Of a stretch of DNA of 64,000 bases, positions 7,670 to 16,334 are shown piece by piece (the first letter of the stretch is position 1; the number at the start of each line of letters is the position of its first letter). The stretch comes from Henriciella aquimarina (GTDB lineage Bacteria; Pseudomonadota; Alphaproteobacteria; Caulobacterales; Hyphomonadaceae), in contig NZ_NCST01000065.1 in the NCBI RefSeq assembly GCF_002088975.1, positions 1 through 64,000 on the forward strand, given 5' to 3'. The notes below the pieces were generated by a model. That model worked only from the letters and a program-made list of their open reading frames with translations, ran no database searches and was not told where the DNA came from. The position numbers and the translations under genes are program-made.

Positions 7670-8080
7670 TCAGACCGTCTTGCCGAACCAGTTGGGCGCG
7701 CAGCTGCACAGGCCGTAGGCCAGGAAGAAGGCCGGGCCGAACCAGAAGACATCGAACTGGCCGATCACCTCGAACAGTTGCAGGAAACCGATGACGAAGA
7801 TGGCGCAAAGGGTGAGCGCGGCGCCTTGGGCGAACGCCTTCAGATGGCGCAGGCGGGTATATTCGTCGGTCTCGCTCATCCAGCGCACCACGGCCCATAT
7901 CGCGAGACAGACCGGCAGGGCGGTGGCGACGGCGACGCTGGCGGCGATCCATTGCGGTGTGACGCCGTCCTCGATGAACCAGGCCCCGCCGAATACGATC
8001 GCCACATAGGCGATCATGGCGGGCCAGAAGACGCGCCGGTAACGCTTGCGGGCGGCGTTGAAGCCAAGTTGCCGGGCCAT
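7670..8080 (-). CDS. Four-helix membrane protein partnered with XRE regulator
   Basis: A 136-residue inner-membrane protein with about four hydrophobic segments (VFWPAMIAYVAIVFGGAWF; WIAASVAVATALPVCLAIW; FAQGAALTLCAIFVIGFLQL; FWFGPAFFLAYGLCSC). The reading frame is open further upstream to 8137, but that would place the start inside the promoter. ATG 8080 (MARQLGFNAARKRYRRVF) has a GGAGAC ribosome site and lies downstream of the predicted transcription start. Function unknown. Confidence 0.8.
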   Translation of the reverse strand: MARQLGFNAARKRYRRVFWPAMIAYVAIVFGGAWFIEDGVTPQWIAASVAVATALPVCLAIWAVVRWMSETDEYTRLRHLKAFAQGAALTLCAIFVIGFLQLFEVIGQFDVFWFGPAFFLAYGLCSCAPNWFGKTV

Positions 8081-8106
8081 TTGAAGTCTCCAAAGTGTGT
8101 CGTGTT

Positions 8107-8142
8107 TCCTTGACATATAGACAAGCCTGCTTGTCATGTCAA
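8107..8142 (-). promoter_or_regulatory. Sigma70-type promoter with embedded operator palindrome
   Basis: On the minus strand: -35 TTGACA (8137-8142), 17-nt spacer (8120-8136), -10 TATATG (8114-8119). The spacer contains the perfect inverted repeat GACAAGC-2-GCTTGTC (8120-8135), flanked by a further TGACAT...ATGTCA pair (8111-8116, 8136-8141). A repressor bound there would block RNA polymerase. The likely start is near 8107, ~27 nt upstream of the membrane protein ATG. The divergent MFS gene starts 60 bp away and may share this control. Confidence 0.75.
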
Positions 8143-8202
8143 CTTACCTTGACACAAAAGAGTGATTGCACCTTTGCGGCGGCGCGCTAGGACAGCGCTT
8201 CC

Positions 8203-9492
8203 ATGGCGCATGCTCCCTCCCTTCAGGTCTTCCGGCACAGGCCGTATCTGCATTTCTGGTCGATGCGTGTGTCCATCGCTGCGGCCCGTCAGATGGAGGC
8301 GGTGGCCATTGGCTGGCAGGTCTACAATGTCGCACGGGACCCGGCGGGCGCAGGCGGGCTTGGCTGGAGTGTGGAGGAATCGGCCTTCCTGCTCGGCCTG
8401 GTCGGGCTCGCCCAGTTCATACCTGTTCTGCTCCTGTCGCTGGTTGGCGGGCAGGCGGCCGACCGGTTGAACCGCAAGATGATCCTGGTGGTGGCGATCA
8501 CGGTCAGGATCCTCGTTTCGCTGGCGCTCCTCTCCTCGGTCTTCCTGCCGGCGAGCTATGCGCTGCCCATCATTTTCGGGGTTGCCGTGACGCTCGGCAC
8601 CACAAATGCCTTCACGCCGGCGGCCGCCAATGCACTGTTTCCCAAACTTGTGCCGCGTGACGAGCTGCCGACGGCGATTGCCTGGAATTCGCTTGGTTTC
8701 CAGACGGCGACCATTGTCGGTCCGGCCCTCGGCGGCTTGCTGTATGCGGCAGGCGGGGCAGAAGCGGTCTATGTCTCCGCCATTCTCCTGTCGGCTTTCG
8801 CTGTCATCATGCTGGCGACGCTGAAAGCGCCGGCGCACGAGAAGCTTGCCGATGCGCGTGGCTGGGAGATGGTCTTCGAGGGGCTTGGCTATATCCGCCG
8901 CAACCGGATCGTGCTCGGCGCGATCTCGCTCGATCTGGTCGTGGTCTTCTTCGGCGGAGCGAAGGCGCTGCTTCCGGTCTTTGCGCGCGATATCCTGCAT
9001 GTCGGCTCTGTCGGCCTCGGGCTGTTACAGGCGTCGGTGGCTGTGGGCGCGGTGATCGTCGCCTTCTTCCTGGCGACCCGGCCACTCGCAACCAAGGTCG
9101 GGGCCTGGATGATGTGGGCGGTCGGCATCTATGGCGCCGCGACGCTTGTGTTCGGCCTGTCGACGGTGTTCTGGCTGTCCTTCCTGGCGCTGGCCGTGAC
9201 AGGCGCGGCCGACCAGATCTCGGTCTATGTGCGTGCCTCACTGATCCAGCTGGCGACCCCGGACGAGATGAAAGGCCGGGTGTCTTCAGTGTCCTTCATC
9301 TTCATCTCGGCGTCGAACGAGCTTGGCGAGTTCGAGAGCGGGGTGGCCGCCCGCCTGCTCGGGCCGGTGGGCGCGGTCGTGCTCGGCGGCTCCATGGCGA
9401 TTGTCACGGCGCTGGCCTGGACGCGGCTTTTCCCGCAGCTCGCCCATGCCGACCGGTTCGATGACGTGGAAGAGCAGGCGGTGAAATCCTAG
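8203..9492 (+). CDS. MFS transporter (MFS_3/EntS-like exporter)
   Basis: A 429-residue transporter with 10-12 hydrophobic helices. The N-terminus (MAHAPSLQVFRHRPYLHFW) and the loop after helix 2 (GGQAADRLNRKMIL, the MFS motif A GxxxDRxxRK) fit the MFS_3 group that includes enterobactin and macrolide exporters. A ribosome site AGGA lies 10 bp upstream. Substrate unknown. It is divergent from the XRE/membrane pair and overlaps the convergent small gene by 4 bp. Confidence 0.88.
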   Translation: MAHAPSLQVFRHRPYLHFWSMRVSIAAARQMEAVAIGWQVYNVARDPAGAGGLGWSVEESAFLLGLVGLAQFIPVLLLSLVGGQAADRLNRKMILVVAITVRILVSLALLSSVFLPASYALPIIFGVAVTLGTTNAFTPAAANALFPKLVPRDELPTAIAWNSLGFQTATIVGPALGGLLYAAGGAEAVYVSAILLSAFAVIMLATLKAPAHEKLADARGWEMVFEGLGYIRRNRIVLGAISLDLVVVFFGGAKALLPVFARDILHVGSVGLGLLQASVAVGAVIVAFFLATRPLATKVGAWMMWAVGIYGAATLVFGLSTVFWLSFLALAVTGAADQISVYVRASLIQLATPDEMKGRVSSVSFIFISASNELGEFESGVAARLLGPVGAVVLGGSMAIVTALAWTRLFPQLAHADRFDDVEEQAVKS

Positions 9493-9674
9493 CGCCAGAA
9501 GCTGCGGCGGCGCTCTCTCATCTGCTCTGTTTCCCAGCCGCCCTCATTGAAGCCGAACAGCTCGTCCAGCGTCCAGGAGGTGTAAAAGGTCATGACGAAG
9601 GCGGCCCGGATCAGGAAGGCCGATGCGACCAGGCCGGCCGCATATGCCATGGCTTGCAGTGTCTGACCGGTCAT
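9489..9674 (-). CDS. Small membrane protein (61 aa)
   Basis: Begins MTGQTLQAMAYAAGLVASAFLIRAA..., one or two hydrophobic segments (about 8-33), then a charged tail (EGGWETEQMRERRRSFWR). The frame is open upstream to 9812, but codon content there looks non-coding and the ATG at 9674 puts the membrane segment at the N-terminus. It lies 85 bp downstream of the amidohydrolase on the same strand. No family recognised. Confidence 0.5.
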   Translation of the reverse strand: MTGQTLQAMAYAAGLVASAFLIRAAFVMTFYTSWTLDELFGFNEGGWETEQMRERRRSFWR

Positions 9675-9759
9675 GCGCTGTCCCCACACAATTCGCCTGA
9701 AAGGCGAGCTGTGGGACCAGTGTCTTTCCGGGGACTTTCCCAGATCCGTGAAATTCGAC

Positions 9760-11499
9760 CTATTCAGCTGCCTGGCGCGATATTGCAGGCGAGTGTTGCG
9801 CGCCGCGCACAAGCCGGCCCGGTTTTGCGCCCGTCGGATCGCCGTCGCGATAGATTACCTGGCCGGCGACAATGGTTGCCGTGTAGCCGCTGGCGCGCTG
9901 CATCAACCGGCGCCCGCTGGCCGGCAGGTCCCGCAGGATCTCCGGCTTGTAGAGGGTCAGATTGTTATAATCGATAACGTTGAGATCGGCGCGGTAGCCC
10001 GGCGCGATCAGGCCGCGATCATTGAGCCCCATCCAATGGGCTGTGTCGGCCGTCTGGCGCTTCACGATCCATTCCACCGGGAAGCGGTCTCCGCGCGTGC
10101 GGTCGCGCGTCCAGTGGGTCAACATGCTGGTCGGGAAGGAGCCGTCGCAGATCATGCCGACATGCGCGCCGCCATCCGACAGGCCGGGGATGGTCGCGGT
10201 GCTTTTGAGCATCTCGTATGAAGGATCGAGCGAGCCCTGTGCATAGTTGAGGAAGGGCAGGTAGAGCATGCCATGTCCGTCTTCGGCGAGCAGGATGTCC
10301 AGCGCCACGTCTTCGGATGAGACGCCACGTTCCTTCGCAATCGCCTCGACGGTGCGGTCGGCTGCCGGCTCATAATCCGGGACCGCATCCAGGGTGAACA
10401 TCTTGCCGAAGCTGCGCAGCATTACCTTCGCGAAGGGATTGTCGGTCTCTGGCTCTTCGGAGAGGAGCTGGGCCCGGAAGTCCGGATCGCGCAGGGCGGC
10501 AACCTGTTCGGCGAGCGGCTGGTCCTTGATCTTGCGATAGGACGGGTGGGCCGAGAACGGGTTCATGGTGAGGTCGAGGCCGAGCAGCACGCCGACCGGA
10601 CGGCCGCAGACCTGCGCGCGCATTGGGAGGCCGTCATCGACGGCCTGTTCGATTGCGCCGAGCAGGGTCCGCCAGCCTTCGGGCGCAAGATCGGATTGGG
10701 CGAGCGACACCGACAAGGGCCGGCCAGACGCCTCGACGATCCGCCGGAACATGGCGGCTTCCTTCTTCGGGTCGTCAAAGTCCGACACGAACTGGAGCAC
10801 GCCGCGATCAATATCTTTCAGCGCCATGGCGATGCCCGTGAGCTCGGCTTCAGAGGCCGTCAGCGTCGGCGTGGGCTGGCCGTCGGAGGTGCGGTGGTTG
10901 AGGGTGCGCGAGGTCGAGAAGCCGAGGGCGCCGGCCATCACGGCCTCTTTTGCCAGTTTGGCCATCGCGGCAATGTCGGTCTCGCTGGCCTCTTCGCGGT
11001 TGGCCCCGCGCTCGCCCATGACGAAGACGCGAAGCGCGGCATGCGGCAGCTGCGCGGCGACATCGATGTCGAACGCCTTGTCCGACAGGCTGTCGAGATA
11101 GTCCGGAAAACTCTCCCAGTTCCAGGGCAGGCCGGTCGACAGGACCGGGAAGGGAATGTCCTCAACGCCCTCCATGAGGCGGATCAGACGGTCATGGTCC
11201 TCGGCGCGGCACGGGGCAAAGCCGACACCGCAATTGCCCATCACGGCTGTTGTCACGCCATGAATGGAAGACGGTGTGAGCGCGTCGCCCCAAGTCGCCT
11301 GGCCGTCATAGTGGGTATGTACATCGACAAAGCCCGGCGTGACGAGCTGGCCCCTGGCGTCGATCTCGGTCTGGCCCTTGCCGGGGATGTGGCCGACAGC
11401 CGTGATGCGGCCGTCGTCGACGGCGATGTCTGCCTCGCGGCCCGGCGCGCCTGTGCCATCGGCGACGAAGCCATTTCGAATAATGAGATCATGGGTCAT
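9760..11499 (-). CDS. Amidohydrolase, N-acyl-D-amino-acid deacylase-like
   Basis: A 579-residue TIM-barrel amidohydrolase. The N-terminal beta-sandwich ([20 protein letters not shown]), metal motif [10 protein letters not shown], Cys ligand region [11 protein letters not shown] and [14 protein letters not shown] match the D-aminoacylase branch. However, the usual HIR and QISHLK metal-ligand segments of N-acyl-D-amino-acid deacylases are not visible: the aligned region reads [11 protein letters not shown] and VSLAQSD. Catalysis or substrate may therefore differ from D-aminoacylases. No signal peptide, so it is probably cytoplasmic. It appears monocistronic or co-transcribed with the small gene at 9489. 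Confidence 0.8.
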   Translation of the reverse strand: MTHDLIIRNGFVADGTGAPGREADIAVDDGRITAVGHIPGKGQTEIDARGQLVTPGFVDVHTHYDGQATWGDALTPSSIHGVTTAVMGNCGVGFAPCRAEDHDRLIRLMEGVEDIPFPVLSTGLPWNWESFPDYLDSLSDKAFDIDVAAQLPHAALRVFVMGERGANREEASETDIAAMAKLAKEAVMAGALGFSTSRTLNHRTSDGQPTPTLTASEAELTGIAMALKDIDRGVLQFVSDFDDPKKEAAMFRRIVEASGRPLSVSLAQSDLAPEGWRTLLGAIEQAVDDGLPMRAQVCGRPVGVLLGLDLTMNPFSAHPSYRKIKDQPLAEQVAALRDPDFRAQLLSEEPETDNPFAKVMLRSFGKMFTLDAVPDYEPAADRTVEAIAKERGVSSEDVALDILLAEDGHGMLYLPFLNYAQGSLDPSYEMLKSTATIPGLSDGGAHVGMICDGSFPTSMLTHWTRDRTRGDRFPVEWIVKRQTADTAHWMGLNDRGLIAPGYRADLNVIDYNNLTLYKPEILRDLPASGRRLMQRASGYTATIVAGQVIYRDGDPTGAKPGRLVRGAQHSPAISRQAAE

Positions 11500-11580
11500 G
11501 GGACGTTCCTCCTGCTGTCCGGTCTACCGCCGGATCTTTCAGAGAGTGAACGTCCCTGACCCTTGGGAAGTCAATCTGGA

Positions 11581-12030
11581 TCAGCCGACCACGCAGCTGC
11601 CGTTGTCTTCATAGCTGCTGTCGATATCGTCGATCATCCGCCCGACGAGGCGGACCCCTTCGCTCATGGCCTGGGCATCGGGGTCGTCCGGCTTGGACAT
11701 GGCGTCGCTCATCATCTTGCCGACGACATCCTCGGTCGACTGGCCGCCCTCATTCATGCCGTCGGCGACCTTGATCATGGTCGTCTTGGCCTTTTCCTGG
11801 TCCTCGGCCGGCATCTCGGCGATGAACTTGTCGGCGCAGTCGCAGAAGCCGTCGGCATCCGTGCCCATACCGGCGATCTCTTCCTGGCCTTCCTCGTCAT
11901 TGGCGATGGTGATGCAGGCGTCGCGCCAGCCGGCCTCTTCCTTGCCGGCAGCGTCTTCGCCATCGGCGCCGGAGCCGCCGCAAGCAGCCAGCCCGAGCAG
12001 GGCGGCGGACAGAATAAGTGCATGTCTCAT
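11581..12030 (-). CDS. Putative lipoprotein, hypothetical
   Basis: A 149-residue protein with a lipoprotein signal (MRHALILSAALLGLAAC|GG, lipobox LAAC) and a strong ribosome site (GAGGGGATTCCCC before ATG). The mature part is acidic, with paired cysteines (DACIT, GFCDCADKF) and helical stretches, and ends GSCVVG. The true start is ATG 12030; the frame is open to 12123, but that extension would bury the lipobox. Likely anchored in the periplasm. Role unknown. Confidence 0.75.
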   Translation of the reverse strand: MRHALILSAALLGLAACGGSGADGEDAAGKEEAGWRDACITIANDEEGQEEIAGMGTDADGFCDCADKFIAEMPAEDQEKAKTTMIKVADGMNEGGQSTEDVVGKMMSDAMSKPDDPDAQAMSEGVRLVGRMIDDIDSSYEDNGSCVVG

Positions 12031-12203
12031 GGGGAATCCCCTCGTTTGCTCATGATATTGGCGCCAACAGAGCGTGATTGAGGAATGCTGTCCACCACTG
12101 GATCGTGAATTGTTTTCAAACAAGCCGGAGCAAAGAGAGCTGAAGACCCGAAGGTCAGGAAGCGCCCCCGGCAGGGCGGCCGCAGGCGCTTCCCGGTCTC
12201 TCG

Positions 12204-13466
12204 TCAGTCCGTGGCGGTGGCGAGTGCGCCTGCCTCCACGACAGTAGTGTCTTCGGCGGTGACGGTAGTACCGTCCAGATGCAGGCTGAAGCCGCCCTCG
12301 GCGAGGTTGTCACAGCCCGCCCATACGGCATTGCCAAGCACCAGCGTCGTCATGCCGGCCATTTCCCAGGAGCGGTAGCTCGAGCCGTCGAGCATATGGC
12401 TTTCGGGGTTGAGGCCGATATTGATCACGGAGAGCTTCTTGCTTGGTGCGTCCAGGCTGTCGAAATAGTTTTCCAGGGTGGCCTGGCCCTGGGCGGCGCT
12501 CATTGCTGTCATCTCGCCTTCGGCGAAGGTCATGCTGATATCCTTCAGCTTTGTCCCCCGGAAGCTGGCCGAGGGCGCGACCAAGGTGCCGCTGACGCTC
12601 TCGGGAGCGATACAGGCATAGAAGTCGCCCGCCGGAAGGTATGCCGACGCGATGCCCTCGCCGACATCGTTGTCAGCCGCCCGGCCCGAACTGACGCGCG
12701 AGGGCTTGTCGGCCAGCGTGAAGCTGAGATCCGTCCCGGCCGGCGAGGTGACGGTCACGGCAGTGCCGCTCTCCATCGTGTCCTGGATGGCGCTTCCACG
12801 CGCGGAAATGGTTTCCGGCGAAACCTGGAGCGCGCCGAAGAACATGGATCGCATGGCGCCATAGTCCGCGCCGACGCTTTCGGCATAAGCTTTTGTCGGG
12901 ATGCCGCCGGCCTGTCCGACATCGACGCTCCTTGCGCGCAGGGTGGCGAACTGCTCGGCCAGCGGCTTGTCGGCCTCACGCACCAGGTTGATCCGTTCTT
13001 CCGGCACATCGGAGAAGAGGCCCGGATCGTCGATGGCGGTCGCATTGATGAAGACATCGACCGCCTCGTGCAGCGCGAGATAGCCTGTCGGCGGCGTGGA
13101 CAGGTTCTCGGCCGGCGCTTCCATGATGGCTTTATGGTAGGCGTTTGGCAGGTTGACCGTGGTGATGACGTCTCCGCCGGCGATTTCAGCCTGCGCGACG
13201 AGGGCTTCCAGCATGGCCAGTTCCGACGGTGAGCCCGTGATCAGGACGACATCGCCGGGTTGGACCCCGGCAGCATCCATGACCACCCGTTCGGCGATGG
13301 CGTCATAGTCTACAGCCTCTTCGTCTGAAGATGTCGCTATGGCGTCTCCTGTATTCGTCGTTGCGGAATTGCCTGTGTTGGCCTGAGTGCTCTGAGCGCT
13401 GGATGCAGATGCAGCGCATGCGGCCGCGATGACTGCGGCCGCAGTCTTGTTGATGAAGGTTTTCAT
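12204..13466 (-). CDS. Secreted M29-like aminopeptidase family protein
   Basis: A 420-residue protein with a signal peptide (MKTFINKTAAAVIAAACAA..., cleavage near SSAQS) and a low-complexity Asn/Thr linker. It then follows the AmpS/M29 thermophilic metallo-aminopeptidase fold: N-terminal Rossmann-like part (VQPGDVVLITGSPSELAML) and a C-terminal catalytic part (EGEMTAMSAAQG, INIGLNPE, MAGMTTLVLGNAVWAGCDN). Typical M29 metal ligands include Glu, His and Asp residues that I cannot align securely here, so activity is uncertain. Most M29 enzymes are cytoplasmic, which makes the signal peptide notable. Confidence 0.65.
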   Translation of the reverse strand: MKTFINKTAAAVIAAACAASASSAQSTQANTGNSATTNTGDAIATSSDEEAVDYDAIAERVVMDAAGVQPGDVVLITGSPSELAMLEALVAQAEIAGGDVITTVNLPNAYHKAIMEAPAENLSTPPTGYLALHEAVDVFINATAIDDPGLFSDVPEERINLVREADKPLAEQFATLRARSVDVGQAGGIPTKAYAESVGADYGAMRSMFFGALQVSPETISARGSAIQDTMESGTAVTVTSPAGTDLSFTLADKPSRVSSGRAADNDVGEGIASAYLPAGDFYACIAPESVSGTLVAPSASFRGTKLKDISMTFAEGEMTAMSAAQGQATLENYFDSLDAPSKKLSVINIGLNPESHMLDGSSYRSWEMAGMTTLVLGNAVWAGCDNLAEGGFSLHLDGTTVTAEDTTVVEAGALATATD

Positions 13467-13565
13467 TGTGTGCGTCTCCCAAAACCCCGATGCGGGGAAA
13501 TGGATACTAGCACATTTCGCCTCCGAAATATTCTGGTATTTGGAGAGCGTTGGCGAATTTTTCGC

Positions 13566-14585
13566 CTATTGCGTGAAGTGCTTCGATAGTTTCAGGCCCT
13601 GGCCCTGATAATTGCTGGTCTTGCCGCCATAGGTCGCGGCCGGTTTGCTGGCCATGTCCTCATAGACGAGTTTGGCGACCGGCTGGCCATGTTCGAGGAT
13701 GAAGGGCACGTCGCGCGAACGCACTTCCAGAACGGCTCGCGAGCCGCCCTTGTTCGTGCCGAAGCCCGGGTCGAAGAAGCCGGCATAGTGGGCGCGAAAC
13801 TCGCCCAGCTCCGGGGCGATGGGGGCCATTTCGGCGGCTTTTGTCCCGGCCACTTTCACGGCCTCGCGGGAGGCGAGGATATAGAAATCGTCAGGATTGA
13901 GAACGAGACGGCCCTTGTGCGGGTAGAGCGGCTCCCAGAAATCGGCGATCTCATGCCGGGCAATCCCGCGCAGGTCGACGAGCGGCGCATGGCGCTTGGC
14001 CCGCCAGCCGACAGGCTCCCCGTCGCCGCGCTGCATGTCGATGGAAACGGTCTTGTCGCTGGTGTTCTGTGGCTTGCCGCGCCGCAGCCGCAGCTGTGCC
14101 AGCCGGTCGCCGGGCCGCGCCAGGATGGAGAAGGTCCTTGGCGAAATCTCCAGCCAGAGGGGGCCGGAATAGCCGGTGGGAATATCGTCAAAGGCCTTGC
14201 CGCGATTGGTGACAAGCCGGGTGAACACATCGATGCGCCCGGTCGAGCTTTTCGGATTGGCGCGGCCCGAGATACCTGGCGGCAGGCGCAGGGATTCCAT
14301 GAGGGGCACGAGATAGACGCAGCCTGTTTCAAGCACGGCGCCCTGGGCCGTGAGGTCGATCCGGTGGAGCTCGATGCCCGGCTCCTGCAGCACTTCGGCG
14401 ACCGAACGCTTTGGGCCAGGCAGGAAGCTTGCGCGGATACGGAAGGCATCCGGCCCGAGCCGGAGGTCGAGACTGGCTGGCTGGATTTGGTCGCCATCCA
14501 GCGCTTCAGTCGAGCGGATGGCGCCGGTTTCGAACAGGGCTGCGATGTCGGTATCGGGTAAAACGCCCGGTGTTGCTTCAGCCAT
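13566..14585 (-). CDS. dcd: 2'-deoxycytidine 5'-triphosphate deaminase, double-length alphaproteobacterial form
   Basis: Makes dUTP from dCTP for thymidylate synthesis. At 339 residues it is about twice the usual Dcd length, the duplicated trimer-type fold seen in alphaproteobacteria. The first half has IQPASLDLRLG and SGRANPKSSTGRIDVFTR; the second has EFRAHYAGFFDPGFG and SRAVLEVRS with the catalytic-type Glu, ending NYQGQGLKLSKHF. The start is ATG 14585 (MAEATPGVLPD); the longer open frame to 14711 runs into metZ. It is divergent from metZ with a 64-bp gap. Confidence 0.9.
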   Translation of the reverse strand: MAEATPGVLPDTDIAALFETGAIRSTEALDGDQIQPASLDLRLGPDAFRIRASFLPGPKRSVAEVLQEPGIELHRIDLTAQGAVLETGCVYLVPLMESLRLPPGISGRANPKSSTGRIDVFTRLVTNRGKAFDDIPTGYSGPLWLEISPRTFSILARPGDRLAQLRLRRGKPQNTSDKTVSIDMQRGDGEPVGWRAKRHAPLVDLRGIARHEIADFWEPLYPHKGRLVLNPDDFYILASREAVKVAGTKAAEMAPIAPELGEFRAHYAGFFDPGFGTNKGGSRAVLEVRSRDVPFILEHGQPVAKLVYEDMASKPAATYGGKTSNYQGQGLKLSKHFTQ

Positions 14586-14649
14586 CCCTTGATCCCTTTC
14601 AGGAAAGAGGCTTAGGACGGAGCGCTCTTGAAGGGAAGGACCGATCGCC

Positions 14650-15840
14650 ATGTCGATGCGCGACAAGAAGAACTGGAAGCCGGCCACGCAACTTGTGCGC
14701 GGCGGCACCATGCGCTCGCAATTCGGGGAAACGTCGGAAGCGATCTTCCTGACGTCCGGCTACGCTTATGACAGTGCCGAACAGGCGGCGGCTCGTATGG
14801 CCGGTGAAGAGGAAGGCTATGTCTATTCCCGCTACGCCAATCCGACGGTGCGCATGCTGGAAAACCGGCTTGCCCTGCTGGAAGGCGCCGAGACCTGCCG
14901 GGTCACCGCTTCGGGCATGGGCGCCATTTCCACCGCGATGATCGCGCCGGTGGGGCAGGGCGACCGGGTCGTCGCCGCGAGCGCGCTCTTCGGCTCCTGC
15001 CGGGTGATCTGCCAGACCATCCTGCCGCGCTATGGGGTGGAGACGGAATTCGTTCAGGGCTCCGATCTGGACGCCTGGAAGAAGGCGCTGTCGAAGCCGG
15101 CCAAGCTGGTGTTGATCGAATCACCCTCCAACCCGCTGCTCGAGGCCGTCGATATCGCGGCCGTGGCGGAGCTTGCCCACAAGGCCGGGGCGAAGCTTGT
15201 TGTGGATAATGTCTTCGCCACGCCGGTGCTACAGCGGCCGCTGGATCTGGGGGCGGATATTTCGGTCTACTCCGCGACCAAGCATATGGATGGACAGGGC
15301 CGGGTGCTGGCGGGGGCCATTCTTGGGGCCTCCGACTGGATGGAAGAACATGTCGATCCCTGGATCCGCCATACCGGTCCGGCACCCTCGCCTTTCAATG
15401 CCTGGGTGGTGCTGAAGGGGCTGGAAACGCTGGACCTGAGGGTCAAGCAGGCCTGCAGCAATGCCGCGCGTCTCGCCGATGCGATCGCCGCTCATCCGAA
15501 CGTCAACGCGGTGCGCTATCCCGGCCGGGAGGATCATCCGCACTATGCCGTTCACAAGAAGCAGATGTCTGCCGGCGGAACGCTGATCGCCTTCTCGGTG
15601 AAGGGGGCGCGGCCCGAAGCCTTCCGTGTGCTGAATGCGATGAACCTGGTCGACATTTCAAACAATTTAGGTGACACGAAATCGCTCGCTTGCCATCCGG
15701 CATCGACAACCCATCGTGCGTTGAATGACGAGGAGCGGGCCTCCATGGGGCTCGATGAAAGCTGGATTCGCATCTCTGTGGGGCTTGAAGATGCCGGCGA
15801 CCTGGAAGCCGATATCCTCGCGGCCCTGGACAGTATGTGA
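14650..15840 (+). CDS. metZ: O-succinylhomoserine sulfhydrylase
   Basis: A PLP enzyme of the Cys/Met metabolism family (396 residues) that converts O-succinylhomoserine and sulfide to homocysteine. The pattern AEEYVYSRYANPT-like (EEGYVYSRYANPTVRM), ASGMGAI, and the PLP lysine in YSATKHMDGQGR (about residue 211) fit MetZ better than MetB/MetC. The C-terminus LDESWIRISVGLED is typical. A ribosome site (GGAAGGA) precedes ATG 14650. No SAM-II riboswitch core was seen in the short 5' region, although that element is common before this gene in alphaproteobacteria. Confidence 0.9.
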   Translation: MSMRDKKNWKPATQLVRGGTMRSQFGETSEAIFLTSGYAYDSAEQAAARMAGEEEGYVYSRYANPTVRMLENRLALLEGAETCRVTASGMGAISTAMIAPVGQGDRVVAASALFGSCRVICQTILPRYGVETEFVQGSDLDAWKKALSKPAKLVLIESPSNPLLEAVDIAAVAELAHKAGAKLVVDNVFATPVLQRPLDLGADISVYSATKHMDGQGRVLAGAILGASDWMEEHVDPWIRHTGPAPSPFNAWVVLKGLETLDLRVKQACSNAARLADAIAAHPNVNAVRYPGREDHPHYAVHKKQMSAGGTLIAFSVKGARPEAFRVLNAMNLVDISNNLGDTKSLACHPASTTHRALNDEERASMGLDESWIRISVGLEDAGDLEADILAALDSM

Positions 15841-15864
15841 ACCATGGAGGGAGAGTGACGAGGC

Positions 15865-16281
15865 ATGGCCGGACGCCCGCCACCACTTGTCTACGAAGCT
15901 GAAACGGGCGGCGTGACGATTCGCGTCCAGCCTCGGTTTCTGCATGATGAATCGCGTCCGGCCTCCGGGCGTTATGTCTGGTCCTATGCCGTCGAGATCG
16001 AGAATGGCTCGGAGCGGACCTGGACGCTGACCCTGCGCCACTGGGAAATCGTCGACAGCCAGGGCCGTCGCCAGATCGTCGATGGCGAAGGCGTGGTCGG
16101 CCAGACGCCGACGCTTGGGCCGGGCGAAATGTTCAAATATTCGTCCGGCGCCCCTCTGGCGGCCCCGTCCGGCATGATGGGCGGCAGCTATACCTTTGTC
16201 AGCGAGACGGGGGAGGAGCTTGCCGCGCGCATACCGACCTTTTCCCTCGACAGCCCGTATGAGCGGTCGAAACCGAGCTGA
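15865..16281 (+). CDS. apaG: ApaG-like protein
   Basis: A 138-residue single-domain immunoglobulin-like protein. Conserved features are YVWSYAVEIENG, W-x-L-x-x-RHW-x-I-x-D, the glycine-rich GEGVVGQTPTLGPGE and the end PSGMMGGSYTFV. ApaG is implicated in Co2+/Mg2+ homeostasis and diadenosine tetraphosphate levels, but its chemistry is not settled. It follows metZ by 24 bp in the same direction, a pairing frequent in alphaproteobacteria, so it is probably co-transcribed. Confidence 0.92.
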   Translation: MAGRPPPLVYEAETGGVTIRVQPRFLHDESRPASGRYVWSYAVEIENGSERTWTLTLRHWEIVDSQGRRQIVDGEGVVGQTPTLGPGEMFKYSSGAPLAAPSGMMGGSYTFVSETGEELAARIPTFSLDSPYERSKPS

Positions 16282-16334
16282 CCCCGCCAGATTTCGAATG
16301 ACGGACGTTGCGGCACCCTGTTAGAGGGCGCTCT

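Noticed and set aside
8134-9000. 288-residue open frame opposite the MFS gene
   Set aside because: Highly charged low-complexity product typical of antisense frames of membrane protein genes.
10546-11559. 337-residue open frame opposite the amidohydrolase
   Set aside because: Antisense shadow with no motifs; the amidohydrolase strand carries the metal ligands.
14586-14649. SAM-II riboswitch before metZ
   Set aside because: The gap is only 64 bp and lacks the conserved pseudoknot core expected of that element.
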